A stretch of 44,286 nucleotides of DNA from Butyrivibrio sp. (GTDB lineage Bacteria > Bacillota > Clostridia > Lachnospirales > Lachnospiraceae). The stretch lies in assembly GCA_015056575.1 (NCBI GenBank), contig SVGA01000027.1, forward strand, positions 1 through 44,286, read 5' to 3'. Below are positions 32,664 to 40,183 of the stretch, one piece after another. The notes beneath the pieces are model-generated. The model was not told where the DNA came from. It did not search any database and worked only from the letters and a program-made list of their open reading frames with translations. The translations under genes were made by a program, and so were the position numbers. How positions within the stretch are numbered: position 1 is the first letter of the stretch; every line of letters begins with the position of its first letter.

Positions 32664-33840
32664 TGCACGTTCCTCCTGAGATATACTTCTCATACTCTTT
32701 AAGCGCAGCATGTTCACGCCTGTAAAGCCCGTAGACTGCTATGTCTGAGCTGTGGTAGTCTTTGTATTTACCGAATATCTCCAGTGCCTCTTCAAAGGGC
32801 ACCCATGCATTGGTGTAGCCTGCAAGTCTTTCTGCTTCTGTAAGGTGCTGTACTCCGGTATCTTCTATGAGTTCACATACAAAGTAATGATTGATGTGTC
32901 TCCATACGTCAAAAAACTCTTCAATATCCAGATATCCTGCTGCCGCCTTTGACCTGTATCCGGTCTCCTCAAGCATCTCGCGCTCGCAGCACTCTGCGTA
33001 GTGTTCATGACCTTCCACTCCGCCGCCGGGGATGATGTAAAGTCCACTCTTTGGCTCATGGCACAAAAGAACTCTTCCGTCCCTTACAAGTATTCCTCTG
33101 CATGCATGGCGTATCTTCTCTATACGTCCAAGATAGTCGTCATTTATAAGCTGCATCTGAACCGGAAATCCGTCTTCAAACTCTTTTATCTGCTCGCAGA
33201 TCCTGTCCGGAACTTCGCTTACAAACTTAAGGATCATATCCGATTGATAATATTTGTGCCCGGAAACATCGATAGGATCGGGAAGATTGTACTGAACATC
33301 TATGAGATGTCTTTTCATCTTCGTCATACAAGAAGCCTTAACATAGTCTTCAAAATCTGCTTCCTTCGAGTTTTCAAGAAGCCCCATTATCTCATCGGCG
33401 TCATCTATGTTCTGATAGAGCCATCTGTCTATTCTGTTTGATTCAGGGTAATATGCTTCTTTGAATTCGTCTATGGACATGGGCGGGATCATCTCTTTTT
33501 GAAGAGAGCGCCAGATCAGGAGATCGTTCCAATAGTCTGTGAGACAATGAACAACTATTCCGATGTAGAATGCCTTTCGGATATTGTCGTTTTCTTTTGC
33601 CACATATTTGTTCCAAAAGGCTTTGATATTTATGATCCAGTTATCGTAGTTCTGCGTATCTCCCCATGGTCCGCAGTTTTCGAATAAATGGGAATGAATC
33701 TTCTTACTCAGATAATCCTCGTCAAAGTGCACCGAATCAGGCGCCACAGAGCCGAGGATGTACTCCGCCTTCCCCTCATCAATCCCCAATCTGCCTATCA
33801 GCCTGTACGCTACTTCCATGTGCGTAATCTGTCCCGCCAT
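32656..33840 (-). CDS. Zinc-dependent phospholipase C-like domain fused to a Nudix hydrolase
   Basis: A 394-residue two-domain protein. Residues 1 to about 240 resemble the zinc-dependent phospholipase C/S1-P1 nuclease fold (THMEVAYRLI start, LGSVAPDSVHFDED, SHLFENCG, YIGIVVHCLTDYWND), with His and Asp residues placed like metal ligands. Residues 246-394 are a Nudix hydrolase with a complete Nudix box at 273-295 (GVEGHEHYAECCEREMLEETGY). No signal peptide is present, so the protein is cytosolic, unlike secreted phospholipases. Nudix enzymes cut nucleoside diphosphate derivatives. It is the first gene of the long operon, and GGAG precedes the ATG. Confidence 0.88.
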   Translation of the reverse strand: MAGQITHMEVAYRLIGRLGIDEGKAEYILGSVAPDSVHFDEDYLSKKIHSHLFENCGPWGDTQNYDNWIINIKAFWNKYVAKENDNIRKAFYIGIVVHCLTDYWNDLLIWRSLQKEMIPPMSIDEFKEAYYPESNRIDRWLYQNIDDADEIMGLLENSKEADFEDYVKASCMTKMKRHLIDVQYNLPDPIDVSGHKYYQSDMILKFVSEVPDRICEQIKEFEDGFPVQMQLINDDYLGRIEKIRHACRGILVRDGRVLLCHEPKSGLYIIPGGGVEGHEHYAECCEREMLEETGYRSKAAAGYLDIEEFFDVWRHINHYFVCELIEDTGVQHLTEAERLAGYTNAWVPFEEALEIFGKYKDYHSSDIAVYGLYRREHAALKEYEKYISGGTCNG

Positions 33841-33870
33841 ACTCTAATTCTCCTCCATTTTATACCGGTC

Positions 33871-33904
33871 AAAAAAGGATCCCTTGACTCCGTCCCCAGG
33901 GACC
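33871..33904 (-). terminator. Repeat-type terminator after a methyltransferase gene
   Basis: Read on the minus strand, GGTCCCT pairs with AGGGATCC (one bulged base) around a 13-base loop holding GGGGACGGAG, followed by TTTTTT. It lies 50 bases after the stop of the methyltransferase at 33956-34774 and ends that transcript. The element is the same repeat as at 27468-27499, inserted in the opposite orientation. Confidence 0.7.
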
Positions 33905-33955
33905 ATTATTTCAATTATATCCGATAACCATGGAGCTCACAAGAAATAGCCGTCA

Positions 33956-34774
33956 TCACTTCTTGATAAAAACCTGCACCACATGGTTGGAATAGCCCAT
34001 CAGATCAGCCCTTTCAGCTGTTGCAATCAGATACTGAAGCCACTCGTCATAAGAGGCTTCCGACATATTGTTTACTGAGTCTCTGATGACGTGTGAGAGT
34101 CCATCCTGAGCAAATCTTGGGCCTTTTGTGACAGGCACTTCTTTTAGCACCAGCTCTGTCAGTTCATCTATAGTAGGTATAGTATCAAGGTATATGGATG
34201 ATCCGGTATTGTCTGTGACCCTGGCTGTGTCTCTTTCATAACCTATTGTCTTTATCTCTTCAGCCGGATTCTCATGCTGGAATATGTACTGTATGAGCGG
34301 AGCATCCTGAAGCACAAATGCCACAAATATCGGTGCACCTTTTTTAGCTACTCTTACAGCTTCTTTTATCGCAGCTACTCTCTCCGGTGTCTTATGAAGG
34401 TGGTAGACAGGCCCCAGCTCAAGCACGAGGTCATAGGCGTTGTCGCTAAAGTCTTTTAAATCCAGCGCATTACCCTGATGCACATTTATGTTCTGCGAGT
34501 CTTTGAACAGCTCTTTCATTCTGGCCACATTGTCCGGATGAAGGTCTATAGCATCGATAGAATAGCCTTCCCCGGCCAGAGCATTAGTATAAACTCCACA
34601 GCCGGCACCAATATCTATGATCCTGTCACCGGGCTTTAAATATTTATGGAAGTAATGCATGGTCAATCTGTATTCTGTCTCATTCGCCTTTGTACTGAAC
34701 AAACGATGTTCTTCTCCTGCGCCTGAGTACTGCCTTTGATATAACTCTTCAAGCTCTTTTCCTTCATATCCCAT
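33956..34774 (-). CDS. Class I SAM-dependent methyltransferase under attenuation control
   Basis: A 272-residue methyltransferase. Motif I IIDIGAGCGVY is at 52-62, DAIDLHPDNVARM follows at the strand-2 acid, and YDLVLELGPVYHL is motif IV. The product site cannot be read. AAGGAGG lies eight bases before the ATG. The 230-base leader has a good promoter, a 19-codon ORF with a strong ribosome-binding site, and two terminators, an arrangement known from antibiotic-inducible resistance genes such as erm and ABC-F loci. By analogy this enzyme could modify an antibiotic or a ribosome component, but it lacks the visible features of Erm proteins. Confidence 0.92.
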   Translation of the reverse strand: MGYEGKELEELYQRQYSGAGEEHRLFSTKANETEYRLTMHYFHKYLKPGDRIIDIGAGCGVYTNALAGEGYSIDAIDLHPDNVARMKELFKDSQNINVHQGNALDLKDFSDNAYDLVLELGPVYHLHKTPERVAAIKEAVRVAKKGAPIFVAFVLQDAPLIQYIFQHENPAEEIKTIGYERDTARVTDNTGSSIYLDTIPTIDELTELVLKEVPVTKGPRFAQDGLSHVIRDSVNNMSEASYDEWLQYLIATAERADLMGYSNHVVQVFIKK

Positions 34775-34799
34775 TTCATAATCCTCCTTTTTGGCAATG

Positions 34800-34840
34800 A
34801 AAAAAGCACATCAGCAAGATTACAATCTGCCCTGTGCTTT
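34800..34840 (-). terminator. Second leader terminator before the methyltransferase
   Basis: On the minus strand, arms AAAGCACA (34833-34840) and TGTGCTTT (34803-34810) are followed by TTTTTT. It ends about 25 bases before the methyltransferase start, just upstream of its ribosome-binding site. Confidence 0.8.
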
Positions 34841-34860
34841 TCATAAAATCATCATATACG

Positions 34861-34906
34861 AAAAACCACACAGACAGATAAGACCTATCGGCTCACAGCT
34901 GTGTGG
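34861..34906 (-). terminator. First leader terminator before the methyltransferase
   Basis: On the minus strand, arms CCACACAG (34899-34906) and CTGTGTGG (34866-34873) are followed by TTTTT. The 5' arm overlaps a competing helix: ATAGCTG (34914-34920, across the leader ORF stop) can pair with CAGCTGT (34895-34901), which would break the terminator. Confidence 0.8.
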
Positions 34907-34916
34907 ATAAATCCAG

Positions 34917-34976
34917 CTATAAGCGAATACGTCTGTACATAATCTCCATGTAGTTATACATATATCGCTGATTCAT
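34917..34976 (-). CDS. Leader peptide ORF, 19 codons
   Basis: The ORF encodes MNQRYMYNYMEIMYRRIRL and ends in TAG. AAGGAG lies five bases before the ATG, one of the best ribosome-binding sites in the window. A consensus promoter ends about 30 bases upstream, and two terminators follow before the methyltransferase. The peptide is rich in Tyr, Met and Arg. A ribosome halted on it would leave ATAGCTG free to pair with the terminator arm and so allow readthrough. Confidence 0.75.
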   Translation of the reverse strand: MNQRYMYNYMEIMYRRIRL

Positions 34977-35005
34977 AAGTGCTCCTTATCGGTTTATTGT
35001 TTGTT

Positions 35006-35034
35006 ATGATATCGCAGGCACACGGGGTTGTCAA
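35006..35034 (-). promoter_or_regulatory. Promoter of the methyltransferase leader
   Basis: On the minus strand a perfect -35 TTGACA (35029-35034) is followed, 17 bases on, by -10 TATCAT (35006-35011). It lies 16 bases beyond the stop codon of the YczE-like gene. Transcription would start near 34999. Confidence 0.85.
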
Positions 35035-35049
35035 TTCATTAATAATTGC

Positions 35050-35742
35050 TTAGGCAGTTTTGTGGGAGGAGAAGACTCTTACCGAGTCAAATAGGTGCTG
35101 GTGGTGGACACTCTTGGCGTCGAATTTAACAGAAGTAAAGGCTGCCTGCATGATGGGGCCGGTGGCGAAGGCACAGATAAGGGTGCCAATACCGACAGGT
35201 CCGCCCAGAAGCCAGCCGATGAAGGTGGCAAGACTCAGAAGTGTTATGCTGACTACACCGATGGGTATCTTCTTAGAGCGTTTTGCCAGAGCAACAAGAA
35301 GAGTATCTCTGGGACCGCAGCCCAGAGATGCACTCATGTAAGTGTACTGTGTGTAAGCCATGATAATGAGCCCGAGGATCATAACAGGGATTCCGGTCGC
35401 AAGGCTGTCGCACTTGGGTACAAGATTAATCTTGTTAAAGAGATCAACTGCCTTACCAACCACAAAAGCATCGATGAACATTGCTATCCCGATCGGCTCC
35501 TTCAGAGCAATATCAATTCCAAGTATCGCATATGAAACTGCCACAGATGCTGTTCCATACAATATCCCAAAGGTCTTTGAAAGTCCAAGGTTTAAGACAT
35601 CCCACGGGCCTGCACCGATGTTGGCCTCAATTGTAAGGTATACTCCAAATCCATTTACAAACAAACTCACTGCAGCAATGATCATGTTAAGCAGAATATC
35701 TCTGCCTGTTCTGTTTTCCTGTAATCTACTGTTCTTAAACAT
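35050..35742 (-). CDS. YczE/YitT-family membrane protein
   Basis: A 230-residue integral membrane protein with five or six helices. The family's twin motifs are present: GAGPWDVLNLGLSKTFG near 43-59 and GCGPRDTLLVALAKR near 141-155. Family members are linked to secretion of surfactant-type peptides (YczE) or have no known role. The last 25 residues are polar and His-rich (KSVHHQHLFDSVRVFSSHK). AGGAA lies before the ATG. It follows the DUF1349 gene by 57 bases. Confidence 0.9.
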   Translation of the reverse strand: MFKNSRLQENRTGRDILLNMIIAAVSLFVNGFGVYLTIEANIGAGPWDVLNLGLSKTFGILYGTASVAVSYAILGIDIALKEPIGIAMFIDAFVVGKAVDLFNKINLVPKCDSLATGIPVMILGLIIMAYTQYTYMSASLGCGPRDTLLVALAKRSKKIPIGVVSITLLSLATFIGWLLGGPVGIGTLICAFATGPIMQAAFTSVKFDAKSVHHQHLFDSVRVFSSHKTA

Positions 35743-35799
35743 TTCCTGTCTTCCTAACCAATACTTCCTAAGACAGATGAGTAATGTCTTTTGCCCGCC

Positions 35800-36402
35800 T
35801 CACTCATCTGCCGGTTGACCGTCATGGGCCTTCCATGCGCATTCTCCAAAGTTCATATCGCTAAATACCGCTGTGAAAGAGGAATCCTCAGGCGAGCATG
35901 CGTAGATACCGAAACTGATCCTGCCTGCGCCTTCGTGAACATGGCATACCCTCATCTGCTTCCACTTGTTTCCGTCATCGGAACACTCTATACAGTAATC
36001 ATCTTCTCTTCTGCTGAGTCTGTACCACATCTGTTTAACATCAGCAGGAATCTCAGTTGTAGCCCAGTCGGAGTATCCGTGATTGGTAACTACGCTTCCC
36101 AGATGCTGAAATTCTTCATTCTCATACTCAATAGAGCCCTTCAGCCAGTTCTCGCTGTCCATATACATAACAATCCCGCACTGATCGAATCTGTGGTGGC
36201 TCTCCTCAAAGGAAGTTTTAACCACAAAACTGAAAAACTTCTCCTCGGTCTCCATCTGAAAAACCGGAGCATTGTCATTTCTGAAGTGATAATAAGTTCT
36301 CTGCCACAGGTCCGTGTGGGGAGCGGTTGTGATCCAAACCTTGTCGTTTTCACACTTCCAGTCCTTTGGCTGCCTTGTCCACTTAAACAATTCCATATTC
36401 AT
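35800..36402 (-). CDS. DUF1349 concanavalin-like protein
   Basis: About 200 residues forming a beta-sandwich of the DUF1349 family: HTDLWQRTYYHFRNDNAPVF, FSFVVKTSFEESHHRFDQCGIVMYMDSENWLKGSIEYEN, SVVTNHGYSDWAT and FGIYACSPEDSSFTAVFSDMNFGECAW are all typical. The fold is shared with carbohydrate-binding lectin-like proteins, but no catalytic role is known. I start it at the ATG at 36402, with AAGGAG seven bases upstream; the longer frame begins with an unsupported TTG. Confidence 0.9.
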   Translation of the reverse strand: MNMELFKWTRQPKDWKCENDKVWITTAPHTDLWQRTYYHFRNDNAPVFQMETEEKFFSFVVKTSFEESHHRFDQCGIVMYMDSENWLKGSIEYENEEFQHLGSVVTNHGYSDWATTEIPADVKQMWYRLSRREDDYCIECSDDGNKWKQMRVCHVHEGAGRISFGIYACSPEDSSFTAVFSDMNFGECAWKAHDGQPADE

Positions 36403-36475
36403 AAGCTTACTCCTTTTCAATGCCAAAGTTTCACTCCATACAAAGATTATACCATCGGGAGAAATTTCTTTTCCC

Positions 36476-37567
36476 TTATCGACTCACGATAACCTTGTTC
36501 TTGCCTGTATTCTTGGCTTCATAAAGAGCTTTATCGGCCTTTATAAGAGTATCGGAATAATTACCTGTATAACCCGATACACCTATTGATACAGTGAATG
36601 GAACCGGCGAGTCTTTTGCCTCTTCAATATCCAGCCTGAACTGTTCCAAACGGGCACTGGCGTCATCTACGCTGCAATTTCTAAGGATAAGTACAAATTC
36701 TTCGCCTCCATAGCGAATGACATAATCCTCCTCATGGGTCACTCTGCGCAACTTCTGTCCCAGAAAATAGAGCGCAAGGTCACCGGTGTAGTGGCCTTGC
36801 TCATCATTGATCTGCTTAAAGTCATCAATGTCCAGCATAGCCACCGCTATCTTTTCTTCGGAAGATTGAACCTTTAACGTGTTCTCTGAAACAATTTTTT
36901 CCAAAAGATGTCTGTTGTATACCATAGTCAGAGGGTCGGTGACCATCGACAGCTTAAGCTTCTGTGTGACTCTGTAGTGATCTAAGTAGTAAGCGGTCAT
37001 TATGTAATGAACGACTGTAATACCTATAATACATGGAATCTCCAACGAAAGGATCACATCGTAGTTGGTGTAATGGTTAAACATATTTGTGATGACGATC
37101 TCTATAATATATACAACACCATTGACCATAGTGTCCATGGGTGTTGCCACAAATCCGATTACTATCCAGAGAAGATTTACTATAATAATGCCTGTTACAG
37201 AGTTACTGTTATCAATGAGATTATAGGCTGTCCAGCTTGCTGCAATGACCATTCCGTGCCCAAGGAAAAAATCCATTATGACCATTACACGGTAGCTGCC
37301 ATTAATTCCGGTGATAATGAAAAATACAGCTATAAAGGCAAGAATTGACAATCTTGGAATGAGTGTTGGAAAAACGGACCCGTTTATCATGTAATCCGAA
37401 TAAAGAAAACATATTGTAGTCAGACAGGCAACGACAAGGCTAAGCTCAACGATGCCCTGATAATACTCGCACTTGTCTTTATAGAAATCAGACTTTTCAC
37501 TTCGGCTCATTGACCACAGATCCTTTATTAAGCCAAAGATTGTTTTAACACCGTTAATTATCCTCAT
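36476..37567 (-). CDS. Membrane-bound diguanylate cyclase
   Basis: A 363-residue protein with about six membrane helices in residues 40-190 and a GGDEF-type domain after residue 205. The active-site motif is RYGGEEF, a functional variant, with MLDIDDFKQINDEQGHYTGD before it. It would make cyclic di-GMP at the membrane. The inhibitory site reads HEED instead of RxxD, so product inhibition may be lost. GAGG lies eight bases before the ATG. An extended -10 promoter and a palindrome lie upstream. Confidence 0.92.
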   Translation of the reverse strand: MRIINGVKTIFGLIKDLWSMSRSEKSDFYKDKCEYYQGIVELSLVVACLTTICFLYSDYMINGSVFPTLIPRLSILAFIAVFFIITGINGSYRVMVIMDFFLGHGMVIAASWTAYNLIDNSNSVTGIIIVNLLWIVIGFVATPMDTMVNGVVYIIEIVITNMFNHYTNYDVILSLEIPCIIGITVVHYIMTAYYLDHYRVTQKLKLSMVTDPLTMVYNRHLLEKIVSENTLKVQSSEEKIAVAMLDIDDFKQINDEQGHYTGDLALYFLGQKLRRVTHEEDYVIRYGGEEFVLILRNCSVDDASARLEQFRLDIEEAKDSPVPFTVSIGVSGYTGNYSDTLIKADKALYEAKNTGKNKVIVSR

Positions 37568-37601
37568 ATTTGATACCTCTAATTATCAGCAGTTCAAATA
37601 T

Positions 37602-37656
37602 TTAGCATGCTAATTTAATCATTATTTATAAAAATAAGTTTCTCCCTATTATAACA
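37602..37656 (-). promoter_or_regulatory. Promoter and palindrome upstream of the membrane diguanylate cyclase
   Basis: The minus strand has an extended -10, TGTTATAAT (core at 37648-37653), without a clear -35. About 35 bases downstream the perfect palindrome TTAGCATGCTAA lies at 37602-37613, inside the untranslated leader. It could be an operator. Confidence 0.5.
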
Positions 37657-37728
37657 CGCATCTACTTCAAGAGGCTAAATCGATCTTATGCAATCTGACA
37701 TAGGAGTACCTACATCCTTCCCTCCACA

Positions 37729-38070
37729 TCAATACACTTCCATATCCTTGCGTTTATTCACAGTTGGGTTTGCCGCATTTATCCTTTCATAGCATGGACA
37801 GGTCTCGTCGTGATCATTGATTATCCCGCATGCCTGCAGGTGAGAATATATTGTCACTTCGCCGACGTACTTAAAGCCCCTCTTTTTCAGGTCCTTACTT
37901 ATCGTCTTTGAAAGGCCGTTACTAACGGGAATCTTCCCGCCAAGCTTACTGTGACCACTGTAGAGTATTGTCTTATTTCCTGAGTAAGCCCAGATCTGCC
38001 CATCCGCAAAAGCCCATACAGCCTCCTGTTCATTCTTGTAATGGCCACTCAGAACCATAGTCCCCATCAA
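37729..38070 (-). pseudogene. tag: Truncated 3-methyladenine DNA glycosylase I (Tag)
   Basis: A 113-codon frame whose C-terminal half is plainly Tag: GLSKTISKDLKKRGFKYVGEVTIYSHLQACGIINDHDETC, with the His and Cys that hold zinc at the C terminus in the family. Full-length Tag has about 190 residues. The N-terminal half with the other two zinc ligands, the catalytic Glu and the Trp that stacks on the base is missing. The upstream sequence has a stop in frame. The fragment could not repair alkylated DNA, so I treat it as decayed. Confidence 0.75.
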
Positions 38071-38224
38071 ATATCTGCTTTATCTTCCACACAACGTAAT
38101 TACCGGATATTTCCCCTGCATCCCCAATATTCCTCCAAGTACGCTAAATTTCCTTGTATCTGTATCCACTCACTCTATTATATTCAAAAAAGACCCCTGA
38201 AGCTATATAAGTCGCCAGAGGCCT

Positions 38225-38314
38225 TCAAGAAATGATTTTTTCTGCAAAATGCAAGTGCGCTTCTCCTGTAAGGTGCACTCCGTCGTAGCATAGGCCATTA
38301 TACCCCTTACTCGT
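38225..38314 (-). pseudogene. C-terminal remnant of an SGNH/GDSL hydrolase
   Basis: On the minus strand the frame NGLCYDGVHLTGEAHLHFAEK ends in TGA soon after. The DGVHLT stretch is the block V Asp-x-x-His of SGNH hydrolases, the usual C-terminal catalytic pair. No N-terminal blocks are present. Between it and the radical SAM gene a 19-codon ORF overlaps the radical SAM stop (ATGA) and may be a start fragment of the same lost gene. The rest of the 290-base gap between the Tag fragment and the radical SAM gene shows nothing else. Confidence 0.6.
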
Positions 38315-38362
38315 TCATCAGATTCAGCACACCGGTCCATCTTATATCCTTAGGATAAATTC

Positions 38363-39247
38363 TCATTTCTTTTTCGCAGACTTTTTTACCTCCTCATGAT
38401 AAAAATAGTTTGCCATGATAGGCGGTTCTCCAAAGTCTGACATCTTGGAATCATCATCCCTGACGTAGGGCATATGATTCTTCCGGGCATATTCCCGAAG
38501 CTGAATATCAAGTCCACTCCAGTACTCCCTGCTCTTTTTTGAATAAATCTGATGATATAATTCATCAAGCTCCGGATGGTTCTCATGAATCCAGTTCATG
38601 ATCACAACTCTGTAGTCTCCCCTGAGATTAAGATTCTCAAGCCACACAAGATTGCATCTGTCCTTAGCCCTGTCAATAATAGCTTCCACATCGGTAATCC
38701 CCGGAAAGATTGGCGAAATAAAACATGTTGTCTTTATCCCGGCATCATACAGCTGCTTCATTGTATCAAGCCTTTTTTCTATTGTTGCACCACGATCCAT
38801 CTCTTTTCTAAATTCCTCATCGACTGTATTGATGGATATGGCAACTCTTGCATTTGGAAATGTTCTTATAAGATCTATATCCCTAAGTACCAGATCTGAT
38901 CTTGTGGCGATGCTGACTGAAATTCCACTTCCCTGAAGCTGCTTCAAAAGAGTTCTTGTTCTTTCATATTTCTTTTCACAAGGCTGATAAGGGTCTGTAA
39001 CCGAACCGATAAAAACCTCTTTCCCGGCATATTTGGAAGGGTTCTTAATCTCTCCCCAGTTCTTGATATCAATAAATTCGCCCCAAGGCTCGTGATGATC
39101 TGTAAATCTTTTCATAAAGCTTGCATAGCAGTACTTGCAGGCATGTGAGCATCCCACATATGGATTAACTGAAAAATCCGCCACCGGCAGATTGGACTTT
39201 GTCATTATACCCTTTACATCTATTTCTTTTATTACCATTTTCTTCAT
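38363..39247 (-). CDS. Radical SAM protein, SPL-like family
   Basis: A 294-residue radical SAM enzyme with the cluster motif C33-x3-C37-x2-C40 (GCSHACKYCYASF) and the typical VFIGSVTDPYQPCEKKYERTR, SIATRSDLVLRDIDLI and CFISPIFPGITD segments. It belongs to the same broad SplB-like group as the protein at 24644-25522 but has a tyrosine after the last cysteine and a different C terminus. The substrate is unknown. Its ATG overlaps the HxlR stop (ATGA), so it is translated with that regulator. Confidence 0.92.
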   Translation of the reverse strand: MKKMVIKEIDVKGIMTKSNLPVADFSVNPYVGCSHACKYCYASFMKRFTDHHEPWGEFIDIKNWGEIKNPSKYAGKEVFIGSVTDPYQPCEKKYERTRTLLKQLQGSGISVSIATRSDLVLRDIDLIRTFPNARVAISINTVDEEFRKEMDRGATIEKRLDTMKQLYDAGIKTTCFISPIFPGITDVEAIIDRAKDRCNLVWLENLNLRGDYRVVIMNWIHENHPELDELYHQIYSKKSREYWSGLDIQLREYARKNHMPYVRDDDSKMSDFGEPPIMANYFYHEEVKKSAKKK

Positions 39248-39648
39248 TTATCCTCTTTTGCTTCATATATCTCTTTTTCATGCTTAAAGCCCCAGTTCAT
39301 GATTGAGTAGAATACAGGGAAAAGATCTTTTCCCATCTCTGAAAGTGAGTACTCCACATGAGGAGGAACCTCATTAAACTGGATTCTTGTAACCAGCCCG
39401 TCATCTTCAAGCTCCCTAAGGCTCTTTGTCAGCATGGTATTCGTTATACCAGGCAGGTCCTTCTTAAGCTGCCCGAATCTCACGCTGTCATAAATGCAGA
39501 GTTCATACATAAGCTGTGATTTCCACCTTCCTGAGAGCATCTCAAGAAGAGGCGTAACGGGACAGTGCCCGTCCTTTGTCAGTATTCCTTCCTTAACCCT
39601 TACCAGATATTCATCATATGACATATAGTCTTCATTTTTCTGCGACAT
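39244..39648 (-). CDS. HxlR-family transcriptional regulator
   Basis: A 134-residue winged-helix regulator. The HxlR signature is clear: CPVTPLLEMLSGRWKSQLMYEL, then VRFGQLKKDLPGITNTMLTKSLRELEDDGLV and PPHVEYSLSEMG. These often sense aldehydes, quinones or redox state. A cysteine lies directly before the domain (GHCPV), as in redox-sensing members. GGAGG precedes the ATG. It is co-translated with the radical SAM gene downstream. Confidence 0.93.
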   Translation of the reverse strand: MSQKNEDYMSYDEYLVRVKEGILTKDGHCPVTPLLEMLSGRWKSQLMYELCIYDSVRFGQLKKDLPGITNTMLTKSLRELEDDGLVTRIQFNEVPPHVEYSLSEMGKDLFPVFYSIMNWGFKHEKEIYEAKEDK

Positions 39649-39691
39649 ATAATACCTCCATTCTCTGCATCATTTACGATATTACATATTT

Positions 39692-40183
39692 TTATTTTAC
39701 CTTATTTAATTTAAGGTAGCCATTCATGTCTTCAAAGCCAAGTGTCCTGTATAATTCAAAGGCCATATCGGAGCTTTCCAGATATATCTTTTCTGCACCT
39801 TTTTCTTTTGCCTTATCTATAAGATAATTGCAGATTTTCTTTGCAAGTCCCTGCCTTCTGAATTCCTGCCTGACATATATATTCATAAGATAGGCACATT
39901 TGCCGCTGCGATTGTCCGGAGATGGCATCTCTCTATACAGGCAAACTCCGCCACATCCTGCCAGTTCTCCCGAGACATATATAGCACAAGCCACATGACC
40001 GCCTTTTTCAAGTTCTTCATTATAATAATCTTCATTTTCTCTTCTGATATCATCCCATTCAGAATCCGATAGTTCCTTCTTTTCCTGTGAAAAGACATGT
40101 GACAAAACTTCCATCCTAAGGGTAAGCAGCAGTTCCATATCATCTGCCTTAAGTTCTTTTATTGCTATACTTTTTCCTGTCAC
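39692..40183 (-). CDS. GNAT acetyltransferase next to an adenylation enzyme
   Basis: A 163-residue GNAT enzyme: IKELKADDMELLLTLRMEVL at the start, the acetyl-CoA loop VRQEFRRQGLAKKI near 120, and LYRTLGFEDMNGYLKL at the end. It begins with GTG overlapping the adenylation gene stop by four bases (GTGA), with AAGGAAGG upstream. The tight coupling suggests that it acts on the same metabolite, perhaps acylating an activated or released amino acid; this is inference. Confidence 0.9.
   Translation of the reverse strand: MTGKSIAIKELKADDMELLLTLRMEVLSHVFSQEKKELSDSEWDDIRRENEDYYNEELEKGGHVACAIYVSGELAGCGGVCLYREMPSPDNRSGKCAYLMNIYVRQEFRRQGLAKKICNYLIDKAKEKGAEKIYLESSDMAFELYRTLGFEDMNGYLKLNKVK

Noticed and set aside
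35791..36492. A 233-codon plus-strand frame opposite the DUF1349 gene
   Set aside because: The minus strand encodes a clear DUF1349 protein with AAGGAG. The plus frame has no recognisable features.
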